From Flavitalea plasmicola (lineage in GTDB: Bacteria; Bacteroidota; Bacteroidia; Chitinophagales; Chitinophagaceae): a DNA stretch of 64,000 bases. The notes under the pieces are model-generated. The model ran no database searches. It had not been told where the DNA came from and saw nothing but the letters and a program-made list of their open reading frames with translations. Where the stretch lies: the NCBI RefSeq assembly GCF_030546645.1, contig NZ_JAUOTO010000005.1:744001-808000 (forward strand). The letters run 5' to 3'. This document shows, piece after piece, positions 27,786 to 37,525 of this stretch; the stretch's first letter is position 1; each line of letters opens with the position of its first letter. The position numbers and the translations under genes are program-made.

Positions 27786-30700
27786 TTACATGGCCATGGT
27801 ACCGAGGGCCTTCCAAAATTGTTCATTGGTCTTTTCCGAGAGGTCATGTGACTTTTTTACGCCTTCTACTGACAACGGAGGCGGCGTAACGTCCTTATTC
27901 TCGTCACTTCTGTTTTGTAATAAGGATGTGACGCCCAGGTCATACCAAAATCCTCCTCCCAGGGCGCTGTAGGGATGGTTAGTTGCCTGGCCTATGCCTG
28001 CAATACCCGTCTTCATTTCAAACCACTTTTGCGCACTGTAAGCATCATGGGGGAGGATGGCGAGGTAAGGCTCCAGGAAAAAATTGGGGACTGGGATTGC
28101 CTTTTCCCTTTCTGTGATGTAGGTGGTGCCCCATAAATAATATTGCGCATCCCGGAGGATCAGACTTTCCGAGGTCTTGTCAGAAGATTGACGCAATGTG
28201 GTGACGGATAAGCGGGCGTGTGCCCATCTCTCGTCCAGGGTATTTCCCGCGGCGCCCTTGAGGGCCCAATTAACGACTTTTACGACATCCCTGATATGCT
28301 GGTCATCCATCGGATTGTTGACGGACGTGTCCAGCTTGTCTGCAGGGATCGTTTCATTCTTCACCATATCCAGGATGGCTTTAACTTCCGGCAGATCGGA
28401 AACAACATCCTTGCGATGGGGTTGCAGGTACGACTGGAGCGTGGGGTCTACAAGGGGAGGTGGGGTGGCCTGTACGGGCACCTGCGCAGGAGGTGCATTT
28501 TGGACAGGAGGGGGCGTAGCGTTTGTCACCGGTGGTGGTGTTTTTTTCGGAGACGATTTATGCGTGTGGGGCGGCATTTTCGGCGGCGGCGGCACCATCG
28601 GCTGTGAGATCGACGCAGGGGCGGCGGTAGGTGTGGATTGCCGTCCGTCAGTATCGACCAACCTGACCGGGTTGTTCTTTGCATACCTGTATACATTGAT
28701 CCCGTCGCCGATGGCAATGGGGTCAGCGCTCAGCCATCGTCCCAGCCAGGGCAGATAATACCGGGCGGCATGATAGGAAAGGCCCGATTCCTCATCCCGC
28801 TCCATGCCCGTATACCGGTAGCGTCTGGCTGCCGTCCTGATAGCCGCGCTGTAAGCCTGGTAGGCCGTCGTGCCGAAGGGATGATATTCTTCATAGCTCA
28901 GCACGTTCGCCTGTGGCGTATCGTCCAGCTCCAGGGCGGCCGAGCCGATGTGGTTGTGTAATTGATAACGGCCCAGCCTTGTTCCCGCAAGGTCCGCCGG
29001 GTCGGGCGCGGGTCTGGTATTGAGTTTCACCGTGTCGACCATGACGAAGCGGTTGCCCTGGTCCAGCAGACTGAGGGTGTCACGGACAAAGTCTGCGACG
29101 CCGGCATTGTAGGTACGGTAAGTTTCATACCCCTCTATGTAGATACGCTGTTCCTTCAATCCGGGCGCGCCGCCTGCGGGAGCGGCATTTTCCGTGATCT
29201 TCCGGAGTCGCCGGCCGCCGGCATCGTATTGGTAATAAGTAGTGACGGGTATATTGTCGTCCGTGCAGTGCTGGCGGGAGGTGAGCACCAGTTCCTCCTT
29301 GAAATTCCAGCCGAGGGATTCCAGGTGAGGCAGTTCCAGCAGGAACCCATGCCGGGGATGGTGTTTGTATTTCGTATAGTCCTGAGGGCCGGGATTGTCG
29401 CGGATATGGGTGGCCGCCAGCCGGTTGCTTGTCTTTTCGTAATCATATTTCCGGGTCCAGCCGCCTCCCGGGGCCACGTGTTTCATCTCCGTGATATTGC
29501 CGACAGGGTCGTATTGGTAGGTCTGCGTGTAATTCCGCATGGCCAGGGGGTCATGTGGATTCATTTGACGGAGGAAGGGTTTGTCGTTCCAGTTGTCACA
29601 GTCGCCGTAGGCCAGCGCTACGTCATTTTCCCGGCCCGTGGCTTCCCTCAGGCGATATAAGGCGTCATAAGTGTATGCAGAAACGCCGGTCACCATGACG
29701 TTGTCAAAGAACCTGACAGGTATGGCGCGGTCCTCGATGTGGGTAATATTGCCGATGGCGTCGAAAGTGTAGCGCCAATCCTGCAGCGTATCCGCATTCA
29801 GCCGTTTCGTTTCCATCCGGATGAGCCGGAAGGAAGACTTGTCGTAAGTGAATTTCGAAGAGACGTCATTGCCATAGATGATCTTTGTGCGCTGCCCTTT
29901 CTCGTTGTATTGAATATCCTGGATATAGGTCCTGACGGCGGCCGGTGCGATATGGGCTACCTTCTCTCCATTCAGCCGGCCTCCCTGGTCGTAGGAGGGA
30001 GTGATGACACTGCCGTCGGGCGCTGTCTGGCTGACGATGCGTCCCAGCGCATCCATGATATTGGTGAAAGTGAACGTTGGGGTTTCCAGGTCCGGCACCA
30101 GGCGGGCATCCGTCCAGTTGGCCGTCTCCTTATATTTTGAAAACAGCTGCCTGCTGATGGTTTTGGGGAAGCCATTAAAGTCGAATGCGGGCGTCTCTTT
30201 CAGGCCGCCTGTATCGAAGTGACGAATGGTTTTTCCCAGCAGATTGTCAGCCTGCAGTGCGGCTTCGTTTGTCCTTCCGGGTAATAGAAGGTCTTCGCCG
30301 TAGAATATCCGGTCGAAGATATTGTCCAGGGGTGCGGGGCCGTCGCCTCCCTTTATAATTCCATGGGTGGGGCGATGAAGGATGTCGTAGGCGAACTGAA
30401 ATTCATGACCGCGTTCGTCCCAGGTGCGAAGCGGATTGCCCACGATATTGATGAGCAGCCATCTTTGCCCTGCGTCCATGCTTTGCCGTTGTACGAGGTT
30501 GCCCAGCATATCGTATTTGTAGGTCATGACCGTATTGCCTTTGTTGCCATTTTCCGGCAACTGGCGGGCATCGATGGCTTGCCGCAGATTGCTTTCCACG
30601 TCCAGGGTCACACTGGTGGGATAGAATTCATCGGCGGCGGTGACCAGGTCCCTGTTGTGATCGATGGAAAGGATGGGCCGGCCCAGGGTGTCCAGGTGTA

Positions 30701-33700
30701 TGACGTTGGGGGTGCCTCCATGGAGGGCTGATTTGTCGGCGGCGGCCTGTTCTTTGACGGGATCTTTGCCTTCAGCGATGAGCTCCGCATCCATCAGCCG
30801 GCCGTGCCGGCGGAGATACCAGGAGCAGTCGGGGTCAAGGGTAGTGTCGTTGGCATCATAGGTGATATGCCGCCATGCGTCGAATGCGAGCCTCGTGATC
30901 GTGCCATCCGGCATTTCGGTCCTTACGAGGCGGTCCAGCGCATCATAGAACATGAAGGCTGTGACACCCATCTGAACCAATGCCTTGTTATCTTCATACC
31001 GGAAGGTGACAGAGAAATATGGTTCGTACTGTTTTACCGGGTTGCCTTTGTTGTTCAGGATGGTTCGGCCGTTGCCGATCCAGCGAAGCTGGGGAGAAGT
31101 GTCTGTTTCGGCAATGGACCAGGTGTTGTCCGGGTTGAGGTGGGCAGCCTTAGCCATGCCGGGACGCGCCTGCATTTTTTTCATGATCAGCTGGCCCATG
31201 CCGCCGGAATATTCGAAACTCAGCTGGACGGGGGAGTGGTGGTCCTGCGAAAAGTGCTGTTCGCGGGCGATGGAGGCTACGACAACGGGCCGGCCGGAAT
31301 TTTTGTAAGCATCCAGGTCATAGACGAAGCGGACGGTGGCGTGCTGCAGGAGCTGTTGCGCCCGGGTGGTCAGCTGGACCGAATCAGCGATGCCTGCGGG
31401 CGTGTCGGGGACGTTGAAAAATCCGGATATTAAAGCCGTCTCGGCGGCGTCGGTGAAATCGTTCAGGCCCGTGAGGTCGTCAGCCTCAGCGCCTTTTCCA
31501 AACAGTGCGAGGGCTTTGACCATTCCCAGCTCATCGGTGAGGACCTCGGAGAGATTGTTGTTGATGTCCCGCATACGTTGAGGGGCAAGGGTGCGGAAGT
31601 TGAAGCGGTCTGTGGCGGCGCTGTTGCCTACATGGTCTTTGACCTCTTTGATAAAAAGAAAATAATTGCCCAGGTATTGTACACTCGTCCTTGCCTGGTA
31701 GGGATCGATGAAGGCGATGGGCGAGAAAAACCGGCTTTGAGCGTCAGCCGCCGTCTCGGCTCCTTCAATAAACTGCATCCTGCCCGAGCGCACCCACCAG
31801 TTGCCGTCTCCCTCGCTGTTGGTATATTTCCCTTCGATCATCAAGGCATCCGTGATCTTCGACCCAGCCACGTTGATGGGACCGAAGATGTCGGTCAGCA
31901 GCTCCGGGGTATAGGCCAGCTGGTAGCTTTCGAAAGGCAGCGCCAGGGATTCCAGGTGATGCAGCAACAGCGGCCCGCCGAGATCGTTGCGATAATAGGT
32001 GATGCGGGTATGTTCAATCAGGCGGGCTAAAGGGCGGTAGGACGCAGGCGGCACTGCCGCATTAGGCTCCCGGTCCAGCTCATGGTAGGCAGCTATATCG
32101 CATTTGGTCAAAATATCTGTAAGATCGGCCACCGTATAGATGTTTCCCGGAGGGAGGTTTTGCAGAACCCCCTTTATCTGGAAGGTCCTGGTCTCGGAGG
32201 CCAGGCGGAGGCGATAGGTATCCGTCGTGATCAGGTCGTTGGTGTACTGTTGATCGGTGAAAAGGGTGATCACCGCTGCCTGTGCTGCAGCAGTGGCAGG
32301 AGGAAGCCCCGGGAAGGGAGTCAGGCGGGGATAAACGATGGCCGCAGACTGAAGCACATTGCCATATGCGTCGGTTGCAATGGTGAGCTCATGGCTGATG
32401 CGGGGATCGTCCGTATTCCGCTCATAGGTATACCTGATCGATTCGCTGTCTTTTCGGGCGAAGACAGCGTACTTGTTCTTTCCTTTGGGCTGCAATAATT
32501 CGATATTGCAATTGCGTGTATCGACCGAGTAGGGGGTGAGCTGTCTTTGCAGCTGGGCCATGCTGGCGCCGCCAGGGGGGGCGTCCAGGCCGAAGATCTC
32601 ATTGCGCAGAGGAGTGGATTTACAGGCGCGCAATGCCTGGCGCCATTCTTCCACGGAGATAGCGGCAATATCGAGACCGGTGAGGCCGGCGCCGGCGGTG
32701 ATCCGGGCGTCGGGTAAGGTATGTTCATGATTGACTACGACAAAGCCCTGGCGGATCATTTCCTCATACCAGTATTCTTTCGCGAACTGGCCCAGGATAT
32801 TTTCACGCTGGAGGAAGGCGCCCGTATGGAACCATGTTTTGGAGAGCACAGGCGCCTGTTGCAGATCGTCGTCCCCGGAGCGTTCCGCGTCCGTCTGTTC
32901 CACCATCCCGAAGCCCCGGAATTCTTTTTCGGTATGGTCATAATATCCGTGATGATATTGATAGGATCTTACGAATGTCCAGCCCGAGATCCTGTCCACC
33001 GTGTCGATCCTGGAAATGCATTGAACGGGGAAATGGAGTTTGGTGATCCAGGGGCGTCCGGCAAGCTTGTCTGCAATATAGAATTTGGTGGAAGGCGTAT
33101 AAGTAAAGGATACTTCTTTTCCCAGGTTGTTCTTATAAGCGGTCATCAGATGCGGCTTCCTGCCGTTCATAAGGTCGACATAACGGATGGAATGCCCGTT
33201 GCCGGCCGGCAGGGCGTCTGACCACACGATGCAGGGGACGCCATTACCCAGCAGGTCTGTGACGGAGATCTTCGCTTCGCGATGGATGGGGGGGAAGGCA
33301 TCTATTTCAAAAGGAAGCGGGTTGAAATCATTGCCGCTGCGGTTCAGCCAGCAGGTGAAAACGTTCTTTCCCAAATAGATGATGTCCGTTGTGCCGGAGC
33401 CGTCCAGGTCGGCAAGTCTCAGGAAGGCGGGATTGAAGCTGTCAGGATGATCGAAAAGGGGGGCATTGTCCATGGCTATTTTAGCGCCGAATTTTCCAAA
33501 ACCCAGGTTGGGCCAATAGCATATTTCCCCGTTGCGGATCCGGACGATGTCGGTCAGGCCGTCGCCGGACATATCGGCCAGGAAAATGGTCTGCAGCGGC
33601 TCGGCGAAGACCAGGCAGGGGCCTTTTTCTTCGTCGAAATAACGGGGGGCGGTATCAGCCGGGGCAAAGCCTTTTCTCCCGAGCGACCTGTACCAGGTGA

Positions 33701-35438
33701 ATGCAGCATCTTCCGTCAGCAGCAGGTCCGGCCGGCCGTCGCCGTCCAGGTCCAGCAGGCGTGCATGGGTGTTTGAGATGTCGATGGTAGGGCATTCCTG
33801 GAAATTTTGAAGGCCCTGCCATTCGTTATTGTCATCCAGTTCGAAATATCCTTTTGGCGCCGTGGCCCAGTTCACCAACTGCCGGCCGCCGTCGCCGTCC
33901 AGGTCCGTGAGCGTCAGGTGGCTGCCCAACCCTGAGAAAGAGGGTTTGGGGCTCACGAGGGTAGCTTCGGTGAAATGTCCGTCCCCCAGATTATATTTAT
34001 AGTACCAGCCACCGGCCTGCTCGGTGAGGACACCTGACAAGCCTTCATTGAACAGATCGGTGAACAAGTAATCCGGCTCGTCCAGGCCGGCGGGGGCATG
34101 GACCTGGTCATCCGTGGAAATGGCTGCGACATTTTTATTCCAGTCGATCTGCTGGTAGGTAAATTCGGTGGAAGGCATGCTCCGCGTGGTGTAGGCGCCG
34201 TTTGCCATTTTGATATAGCCAGTGCTGGTCACCGACCGTAGGAAGCTGAGATCTCCCAGAGGGCTGTCATAGGTGAGATCCACGGACTTGACGAGGGCCG
34301 ATCCGCCGGGCAATTCATCGAAGAAGTGAAAGAAGAGGACCTTTTGACATCTGCGGGTGGTCCGGATCTCGAAAGTGGACTTGTATTCGGAAAATGCGTC
34401 TGGCCGAAAGTCCCAGTCCTTCATGGGGAGGTAAGGGGGGTTGGGATCGTATTCGCCATAGTCGAGGATGGTTTGAAACAGGTAATCGGCGGCGGGGGGA
34501 AAAGGGGCGCCGAACTTTTTATAGGGGGTCCGGTTGCCATAGAGAACTTTAGCCAGGTAGCGGTTGGTATATGTGATATGGCCGTTGGCAAAACGGTGCC
34601 TGTTATGACTCAGGGAATGGTCGAATCCACTGGCGTCTTCGGGTTTGTAAATATAATGGCAGCAATTTCCTTTGTCATCGAACTGGAATTCCGGTAGCCA
34701 TTCGAAGATCCTTGTTCCTGTGCTGTCCGCCGGATCTGAAAGGACGGCCTGGGAGGTCCAGCCGAAAAGAGTGGTGACGTTGTCTTTCGTCATCATCCGC
34801 CAGCGGATGATACCTGTGGCATGCTCTGTCCACCGTTCGATGCGGGCATATAACATGTCGATCCGGGGCCGGTGATAGCGGATGGTATGCGCACCGTCGG
34901 AAGAGGGCGCTTCGCGGGTGATATAGTCGCCTTTCGGGTCCAGTTTGAAGGATTGGGTGCCGTCGGGGTGGGTGATCTTTTCATATTCCGGGACAAGGTC
35001 TTCCGCCTGTGACAGGAGGAAGCTGTCTGAGTCGATGGCATCGATGTAATGAGGGAGACCGTCGTCGGTGCGCCTTTTGATGGTGGGAAGGTCCAGGTCC
35101 CACCCCATTCCAAAGACACCGTTGCCTGCGCCTGAATTGTAAGAAAGCGCCATTTGGGGCGAGATGCCCCTGGCCTGGGAAAAGGGAAGGGGTATGGATA
35201 GTGAGGCGGTGCCGTTGACCGCGTTGACATTGAACTTTTCGTCGATGCCTTTGATGGCGCCGCCACCCTTTGGCAGGGAAATGGAGGGTATCTCGATGGC
35301 ATTGGACCGGGATTTACCGCGGTCAGTGCGCAGAAACCCGCTATCGCTGGCGGATAATGGGCCCGGTTTGCCGGGGTTGGGCGATGAAACGCCGGATGCC
35401 TCAACGGGAGAGGTGGAAGCCCTTTTATCTGCTTGCAT
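27786..35438 (-). CDS. Fused TcB-TcC Tc toxin cocoon with variable C-terminal cargo
   Basis: 2550 residues; first gene of the Tc operon. TcB and TcC normally form a hollow shell that holds the toxic C-terminus and docks on TcA. The N-terminus has the SpvB-like domain (SLPKGGGAIKGIDEKF, then GISPQMALSYNSGAGNGVFG). FG-GAP/VCBS-like calcium loops follow around 500-700 (DLDGDGGRQL, DLDGDGRPDLLL, DMSGDGLTDIV, DLDGSGTTDII), which form the TcB propeller. The TcB middle domain (YHHGYYDHTEKEFRGFG) and many YD repeats come next. The RHS-associated core (about 2202-2266: YHAARYYLPWLGRWLSADP, then NVYRYAKNNPVRLVDTDG) marks where TcC proteins cut themselves. After it come a proline-rich linker (about 2270-2345) and about 200 unrecognised residues, the presumed toxin. 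Fusion of B and C in one chain is known in some Tc loci but is not the Photorhabdus arrangement. ATG at 35438. Confidence 0.88.
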   Translation of the reverse strand: MQADKRASTSPVEASGVSSPNPGKPGPLSASDSGFLRTDRGKSRSNAIEIPSISLPKGGGAIKGIDEKFNVNAVNGTASLSIPLPFSQARGISPQMALSYNSGAGNGVFGMGWDLDLPTIKRRTDDGLPHYIDAIDSDSFLLSQAEDLVPEYEKITHPDGTQSFKLDPKGDYITREAPSSDGAHTIRYHRPRIDMLYARIERWTEHATGIIRWRMMTKDNVTTLFGWTSQAVLSDPADSTGTRIFEWLPEFQFDDKGNCCHYIYKPEDASGFDHSLSHNRHRFANGHITYTNRYLAKVLYGNRTPYKKFGAPFPPAADYLFQTILDYGEYDPNPPYLPMKDWDFRPDAFSEYKSTFEIRTTRRCQKVLFFHFFDELPGGSALVKSVDLTYDSPLGDLSFLRSVTSTGYIKMANGAYTTRSMPSTEFTYQQIDWNKNVAAISTDDQVHAPAGLDEPDYLFTDLFNEGLSGVLTEQAGGWYYKYNLGDGHFTEATLVSPKPSFSGLGSHLTLTDLDGDGGRQLVNWATAPKGYFELDDNNEWQGLQNFQECPTIDISNTHARLLDLDGDGRPDLLLTEDAAFTWYRSLGRKGFAPADTAPRYFDEEKGPCLVFAEPLQTIFLADMSGDGLTDIVRIRNGEICYWPNLGFGKFGAKIAMDNAPLFDHPDSFNPAFLRLADLDGSGTTDIIYLGKNVFTCWLNRSGNDFNPLPFEIDAFPPIHREAKISVTDLLGNGVPCIVWSDALPAGNGHSIRYVDLMNGRKPHLMTAYKNNLGKEVSFTYTPSTKFYIADKLAGRPWITKLHFPVQCISRIDTVDRISGWTFVRSYQYHHGYYDHTEKEFRGFGMVEQTDAERSGDDDLQQAPVLSKTWFHTGAFLQRENILGQFAKEYWYEEMIRQGFVVVNHEHTLPDARITAGAGLTGLDIAAISVEEWRQALRACKSTPLRNEIFGLDAPPGGASMAQLQRQLTPYSVDTRNCNIELLQPKGKNKYAVFARKDSESIRYTYERNTDDPRISHELTIATDAYGNVLQSAAIVYPRLTPFPGLPPATAAAQAAVITLFTDQQYTNDLITTDTYRLRLASETRTFQIKGVLQNLPPGNIYTVADLTDILTKCDIAAYHELDREPNAAVPPASYRPLARLIEHTRITYYRNDLGGPLLLHHLESLALPFESYQLAYTPELLTDIFGPINVAGSKITDALMIEGKYTNSEGDGNWWVRSGRMQFIEGAETAADAQSRFFSPIAFIDPYQARTSVQYLGNYFLFIKEVKDHVGNSAATDRFNFRTLAPQRMRDINNNLSEVLTDELGMVKALALFGKGAEADDLTGLNDFTDAAETALISGFFNVPDTPAGIADSVQLTTRAQQLLQHATVRFVYDLDAYKNSGRPVVVASIAREQHFSQDHHSPVQLSFEYSGGMGQLIMKKMQARPGMAKAAHLNPDNTWSIAETDTSPQLRWIGNGRTILNNKGNPVKQYEPYFSVTFRYEDNKALVQMGVTAFMFYDALDRLVRTEMPDGTITRLAFDAWRHITYDANDTTLDPDCSWYLRRHGRLMDAELIAEGKDPVKEQAAADKSALHGGTPNVIHLDTLGRPILSIDHNRDLVTAADEFYPTSVTLDVESNLRQAIDARQLPENGNKGNTVMTYKYDMLGNLVQRQSMDAGQRWLLINIVGNPLRTWDERGHEFQFAYDILHRPTHGIIKGGDGPAPLDNIFDRIFYGEDLLLPGRTNEAALQADNLLGKTIRHFDTGGLKETPAFDFNGFPKTISRQLFSKYKETANWTDARLVPDLETPTFTFTNIMDALGRIVSQTAPDGSVITPSYDQGGRLNGEKVAHIAPAAVRTYIQDIQYNEKGQRTKIIYGNDVSSKFTYDKSSFRLIRMETKRLNADTLQDWRYTFDAIGNITHIEDRAIPVRFFDNVMVTGVSAYTYDALYRLREATGRENDVALAYGDCDNWNDKPFLRQMNPHDPLAMRNYTQTYQYDPVGNITEMKHVAPGGGWTRKYDYEKTSNRLAATHIRDNPGPQDYTKYKHHPRHGFLLELPHLESLGWNFKEELVLTSRQHCTDDNIPVTTYYQYDAGGRRLRKITENAAPAGGAPGLKEQRIYIEGYETYRTYNAGVADFVRDTLSLLDQGNRFVMVDTVKLNTRPAPDPADLAGTRLGRYQLHNHIGSAALELDDTPQANVLSYEEYHPFGTTAYQAYSAAIRTAARRYRYTGMERDEESGLSYHAARYYLPWLGRWLSADPIAIGDGINVYRYAKNNPVRLVDTDGRQSTPTAAPASISQPMVPPPPKMPPHTHKSSPKKTPPPVTNATPPPVQNAPPAQVPVQATPPPLVDPTLQSYLQPHRKDVVSDLPEVKAILDMVKNETIPADKLDTSVNNPMDDQHIRDVVKVVNWALKGAAGNTLDERWAHARLSVTTLRQSSDKTSESLILRDAQYYLWGTTYITEREKAIPVPNFFLEPYLAILPHDAYSAQKWFEMKTGIAGIGQATNHPYSALGGGFWYDLGVTSLLQNRSDENKDVTPPPLSVEGVKKSHDLSEKTNEQFWKALGTMAM

Positions 35439-35739
35439 AGTAAAGGTTAAGCGTGACTATAGATAGGGCAAAGAGATAGAGATCAAAGGGTGGAGAAGGC
35501 AAACAAGGTATTACTTAAAAAGATCATTTAAATACCTCAAAGTGGGTAATTTTAAAGTTATCTTTGGTTTCGCGGTGGCTTTCAATAAGATAGGAAGGTC
35601 AAAACGGGCGTTTTAAATAATTTAACCCTTTAAGTCTACTGTATTGATAGGGAATTAATATCTTCGTGATCCGGTAGGAGCGGCCAATGAATCGTCGCAG
35701 AGTCCAGCCGGTTTTTGTTTAACTTCAAAATATCGTTTT
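35439..35739. other. Divergent intergenic region between Tc operon and peroxiredoxin
   Basis: 301 bases, AT-rich compared with its surroundings, with no convincing reading frame. It should hold the promoters of both divergent genes. On the plus strand TATCTTTG (35559-35566) is a perfect TAnnTTTG match, 173 bases before the peroxiredoxin ATG. On the minus strand TACCTTG (about 35505-35511) is a weaker candidate for the Tc operon. No clear -33 boxes were seen. Confidence 0.4.
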
Positions 35740-36375
35740 ATGAGTTTACGTTTAGGGGACAAAGCCCCCAACTTCAAAGCCAAGACATCTGTTGGCGAGA
35801 TCGATTTCTACGAATATCTGGGTGATTCCTGGGGAATCCTCTTTTCTCACCCTGCTGACTATACGCCTGTCTGTACCACTGAGCTGGGAAGAACGGCAGC
35901 TCTGAAGGACGAATTCGCCAAGCGCAATGTAAAAGTGCTGGCATTAAGCGTAGACAGCGTGGCCAACCACCAGGGATGGATCCCCGACATCAACGAGACC
36001 CAGAAGGTAACGGTGGATTTCCCCATCATCGCCGATGAAGACCGTAAGGTCAGCACCTTGTATGAGTTCATTCACCCGAATGCTTCTGCAACCGCTACCG
36101 TACGCAGCCTGGTCGTTATCGGACCGGACAAGCTGGTGAAGCTGATCATCACTTACCCTGCTTCCACGGGCCGCAACTTCAACGAAGTACTGCGTGTTAT
36201 CGACAGCCTGCAGCTGACGGCGAACCACAGCGTGGCAACCCCTGCTGACTGGAAAGAAGGTGAAGACGTGATCGTTGTTCCCTCCATCAGCACCGAAGAT
36301 GCACAGAAAAAGTTCCCCAAGGGTGTTAAGGTGATCAAGCCTTACCTGAGGTACACGCCGCAGCCGAATAAATAA
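35740..36375 (+). CDS. 1-Cys peroxiredoxin (Prx6-type)
   Basis: A 211-residue cytosolic thiol peroxidase that reduces hydrogen peroxide or organic hydroperoxides. The active-site block SHPADYTPVCTTELG (about 36-50) contains the peroxidatic Cys45 and the preceding Thr of the PxxxTxxC motif. This is the only cysteine in the protein, so there is no resolving Cys and an external thiol is needed. The long C-terminal extension (about 150-211: TPADWKEGEDVIVVPSIS, KVIKPYLRYTPQP) is the Prx6 dimerisation domain. Length equals the family norm. Monocistronic, with its own strong terminator directly downstream. Codons look highly adapted, suggesting strong expression. Confidence 0.93.
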   Translation: MSLRLGDKAPNFKAKTSVGEIDFYEYLGDSWGILFSHPADYTPVCTTELGRTAALKDEFAKRNVKVLALSVDSVANHQGWIPDINETQKVTVDFPIIADEDRKVSTLYEFIHPNASATATVRSLVVIGPDKLVKLIITYPASTGRNFNEVLRVIDSLQLTANHSVATPADWKEGEDVIVVPSISTEDAQKKFPKGVKVIKPYLRYTPQPNK

Positions 36376-36413
36376 GGCACGGGTTTAAATAGTTGTGAAT
36401 GGTTTTTTATAGG

Positions 36414-36444
36414 GCAGGCCAGCTTACGCTGGCCTGCTTTTTTT
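36414..36444 (+). terminator. Rho-independent terminator of the peroxiredoxin gene
   Basis: A perfect 10-base-pair stem (GCAGGCCAGC, 36414-36423; GCTGGCCTGC, 36428-36437) with a TTAC loop and seven T (36438-36444). It lies 38 bases beyond the stop. It is directional: the minus strand has no T-run. Confidence 0.92.
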
Positions 36445-36450
36445 GTGGGG

Positions 36451-37278
36451 TTAGTAGTTGATGGGGCCTTTGGGGGCGGAGCAGGCGTAATCAATTTCGA
36501 TCTGGGTCCCCGTATTTTCCAGGGCGAAATTCGAAATGAAAAAGGGCAACAGGTTCGGGATGGTCAATGGCAATCCGAAATCGTTGTAGACAGGCGTAAA
36601 GCTGTGGTCTGCCGGCAGGACATTGTTCCGGCTGTAATCATTGTACACGAATTGCCAGATCTTGTTGGTTCGATAGGGATTGATCTTGTTGTCGTAGGTG
36701 AGGTCGGTTCGTGACAGGGGCTTATTACCATTGGCATCGTATACGATCGTGGACGACAGCACGGGCGGCGTCTGAGGATCCGGGGACACGGACCAGATCT
36801 TCGTGATCCTGCCGAAAGCGTCCATCGTGTAGCCGAAAATAAGGTATCCAAACGCACTTTCCTTCGCGATGGGGGGCGGTCCGTCGACCGTTCCCGTGTA
36901 GTTGATCACGGTATCCGTCACAAAATTGTTGCTGGGATAACTGTATTTATGCCAGACCAGGACGCCTGTGGCTTGTGTGAAAGTTAAAATATAGTCGGAC
37001 AGCCTGCCGCGAATATCATACCGAAAATACTGATCGACATTCGTGGCATTGGGAACAGAATTGGTGGCCAGCAGGGAGACCGGATCGCCATGTGCATTAT
37101 AGATGACGTTGAATGTATCGCGTTCATGTCCCGCGCCCAGCGCCCTTAATTGCGTGATGGGGCAAAGGGATTCATGGCCATCGGCATGATCGTGTATGTA
37201 GTCGAATACTTTCCGGCAGGAGGATTGCGTGTACAGCATGATGAACACGATCAACGTGGAAAAAGTGATCTTTTTCAT
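36451..37278 (-). CDS. Lipoprotein with YD-like repeats (paralogue of 11845-12687)
   Basis: A 275-residue predicted lipoprotein: MKKITFSTLIVFIML then a lipobox-like QSSC (Cys near 21). The mature part contains short YD-like hairpins (YNAHGDPVSLL, RYDIRGRLSDY, YTMDAFGRITKI, VYDANGNKPLS) and the block YDNKINPYRTNKIWQF, which matches the first lipoprotein (YDNKINYHRTSKVWMF). Both also end with a cysteine in a similar place (DYACSAPKG versus GYDCQGGL). Function unknown. It ends seven bases from the peroxiredoxin terminator on the other strand. Upstream, 37279-37525 (247 bases) holds no gene I can support. Confidence 0.72.
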   Translation of the reverse strand: MKKITFSTLIVFIMLYTQSSCRKVFDYIHDHADGHESLCPITQLRALGAGHERDTFNVIYNAHGDPVSLLATNSVPNATNVDQYFRYDIRGRLSDYILTFTQATGVLVWHKYSYPSNNFVTDTVINYTGTVDGPPPIAKESAFGYLIFGYTMDAFGRITKIWSVSPDPQTPPVLSSTIVYDANGNKPLSRTDLTYDNKINPYRTNKIWQFVYNDYSRNNVLPADHSFTPVYNDFGLPLTIPNLLPFFISNFALENTGTQIEIDYACSAPKGPINY

Positions 37279-37525
37279 AACAAAGTTTTTAGATTGGAGA
37301 ATTGGTGGAGGGTGCGTGGGCAGGGAAGAAGGATGGTCTTAGATAGATGTAAGGTACGTTATGGGAAGGGAGTTTCAATGGGGTGGAGAAAATACCGTGT
37401 TTTCACTATATCCGCCAACCCGCTCCGCTTCCAACAAGGCGGTGCAGTCAAGAATATGATAACTGGCTAACAATTCCACCGTTGCCTACCGGAACCGCAA
37501 CACATAGTCTTATTCTTCCGTGAGC

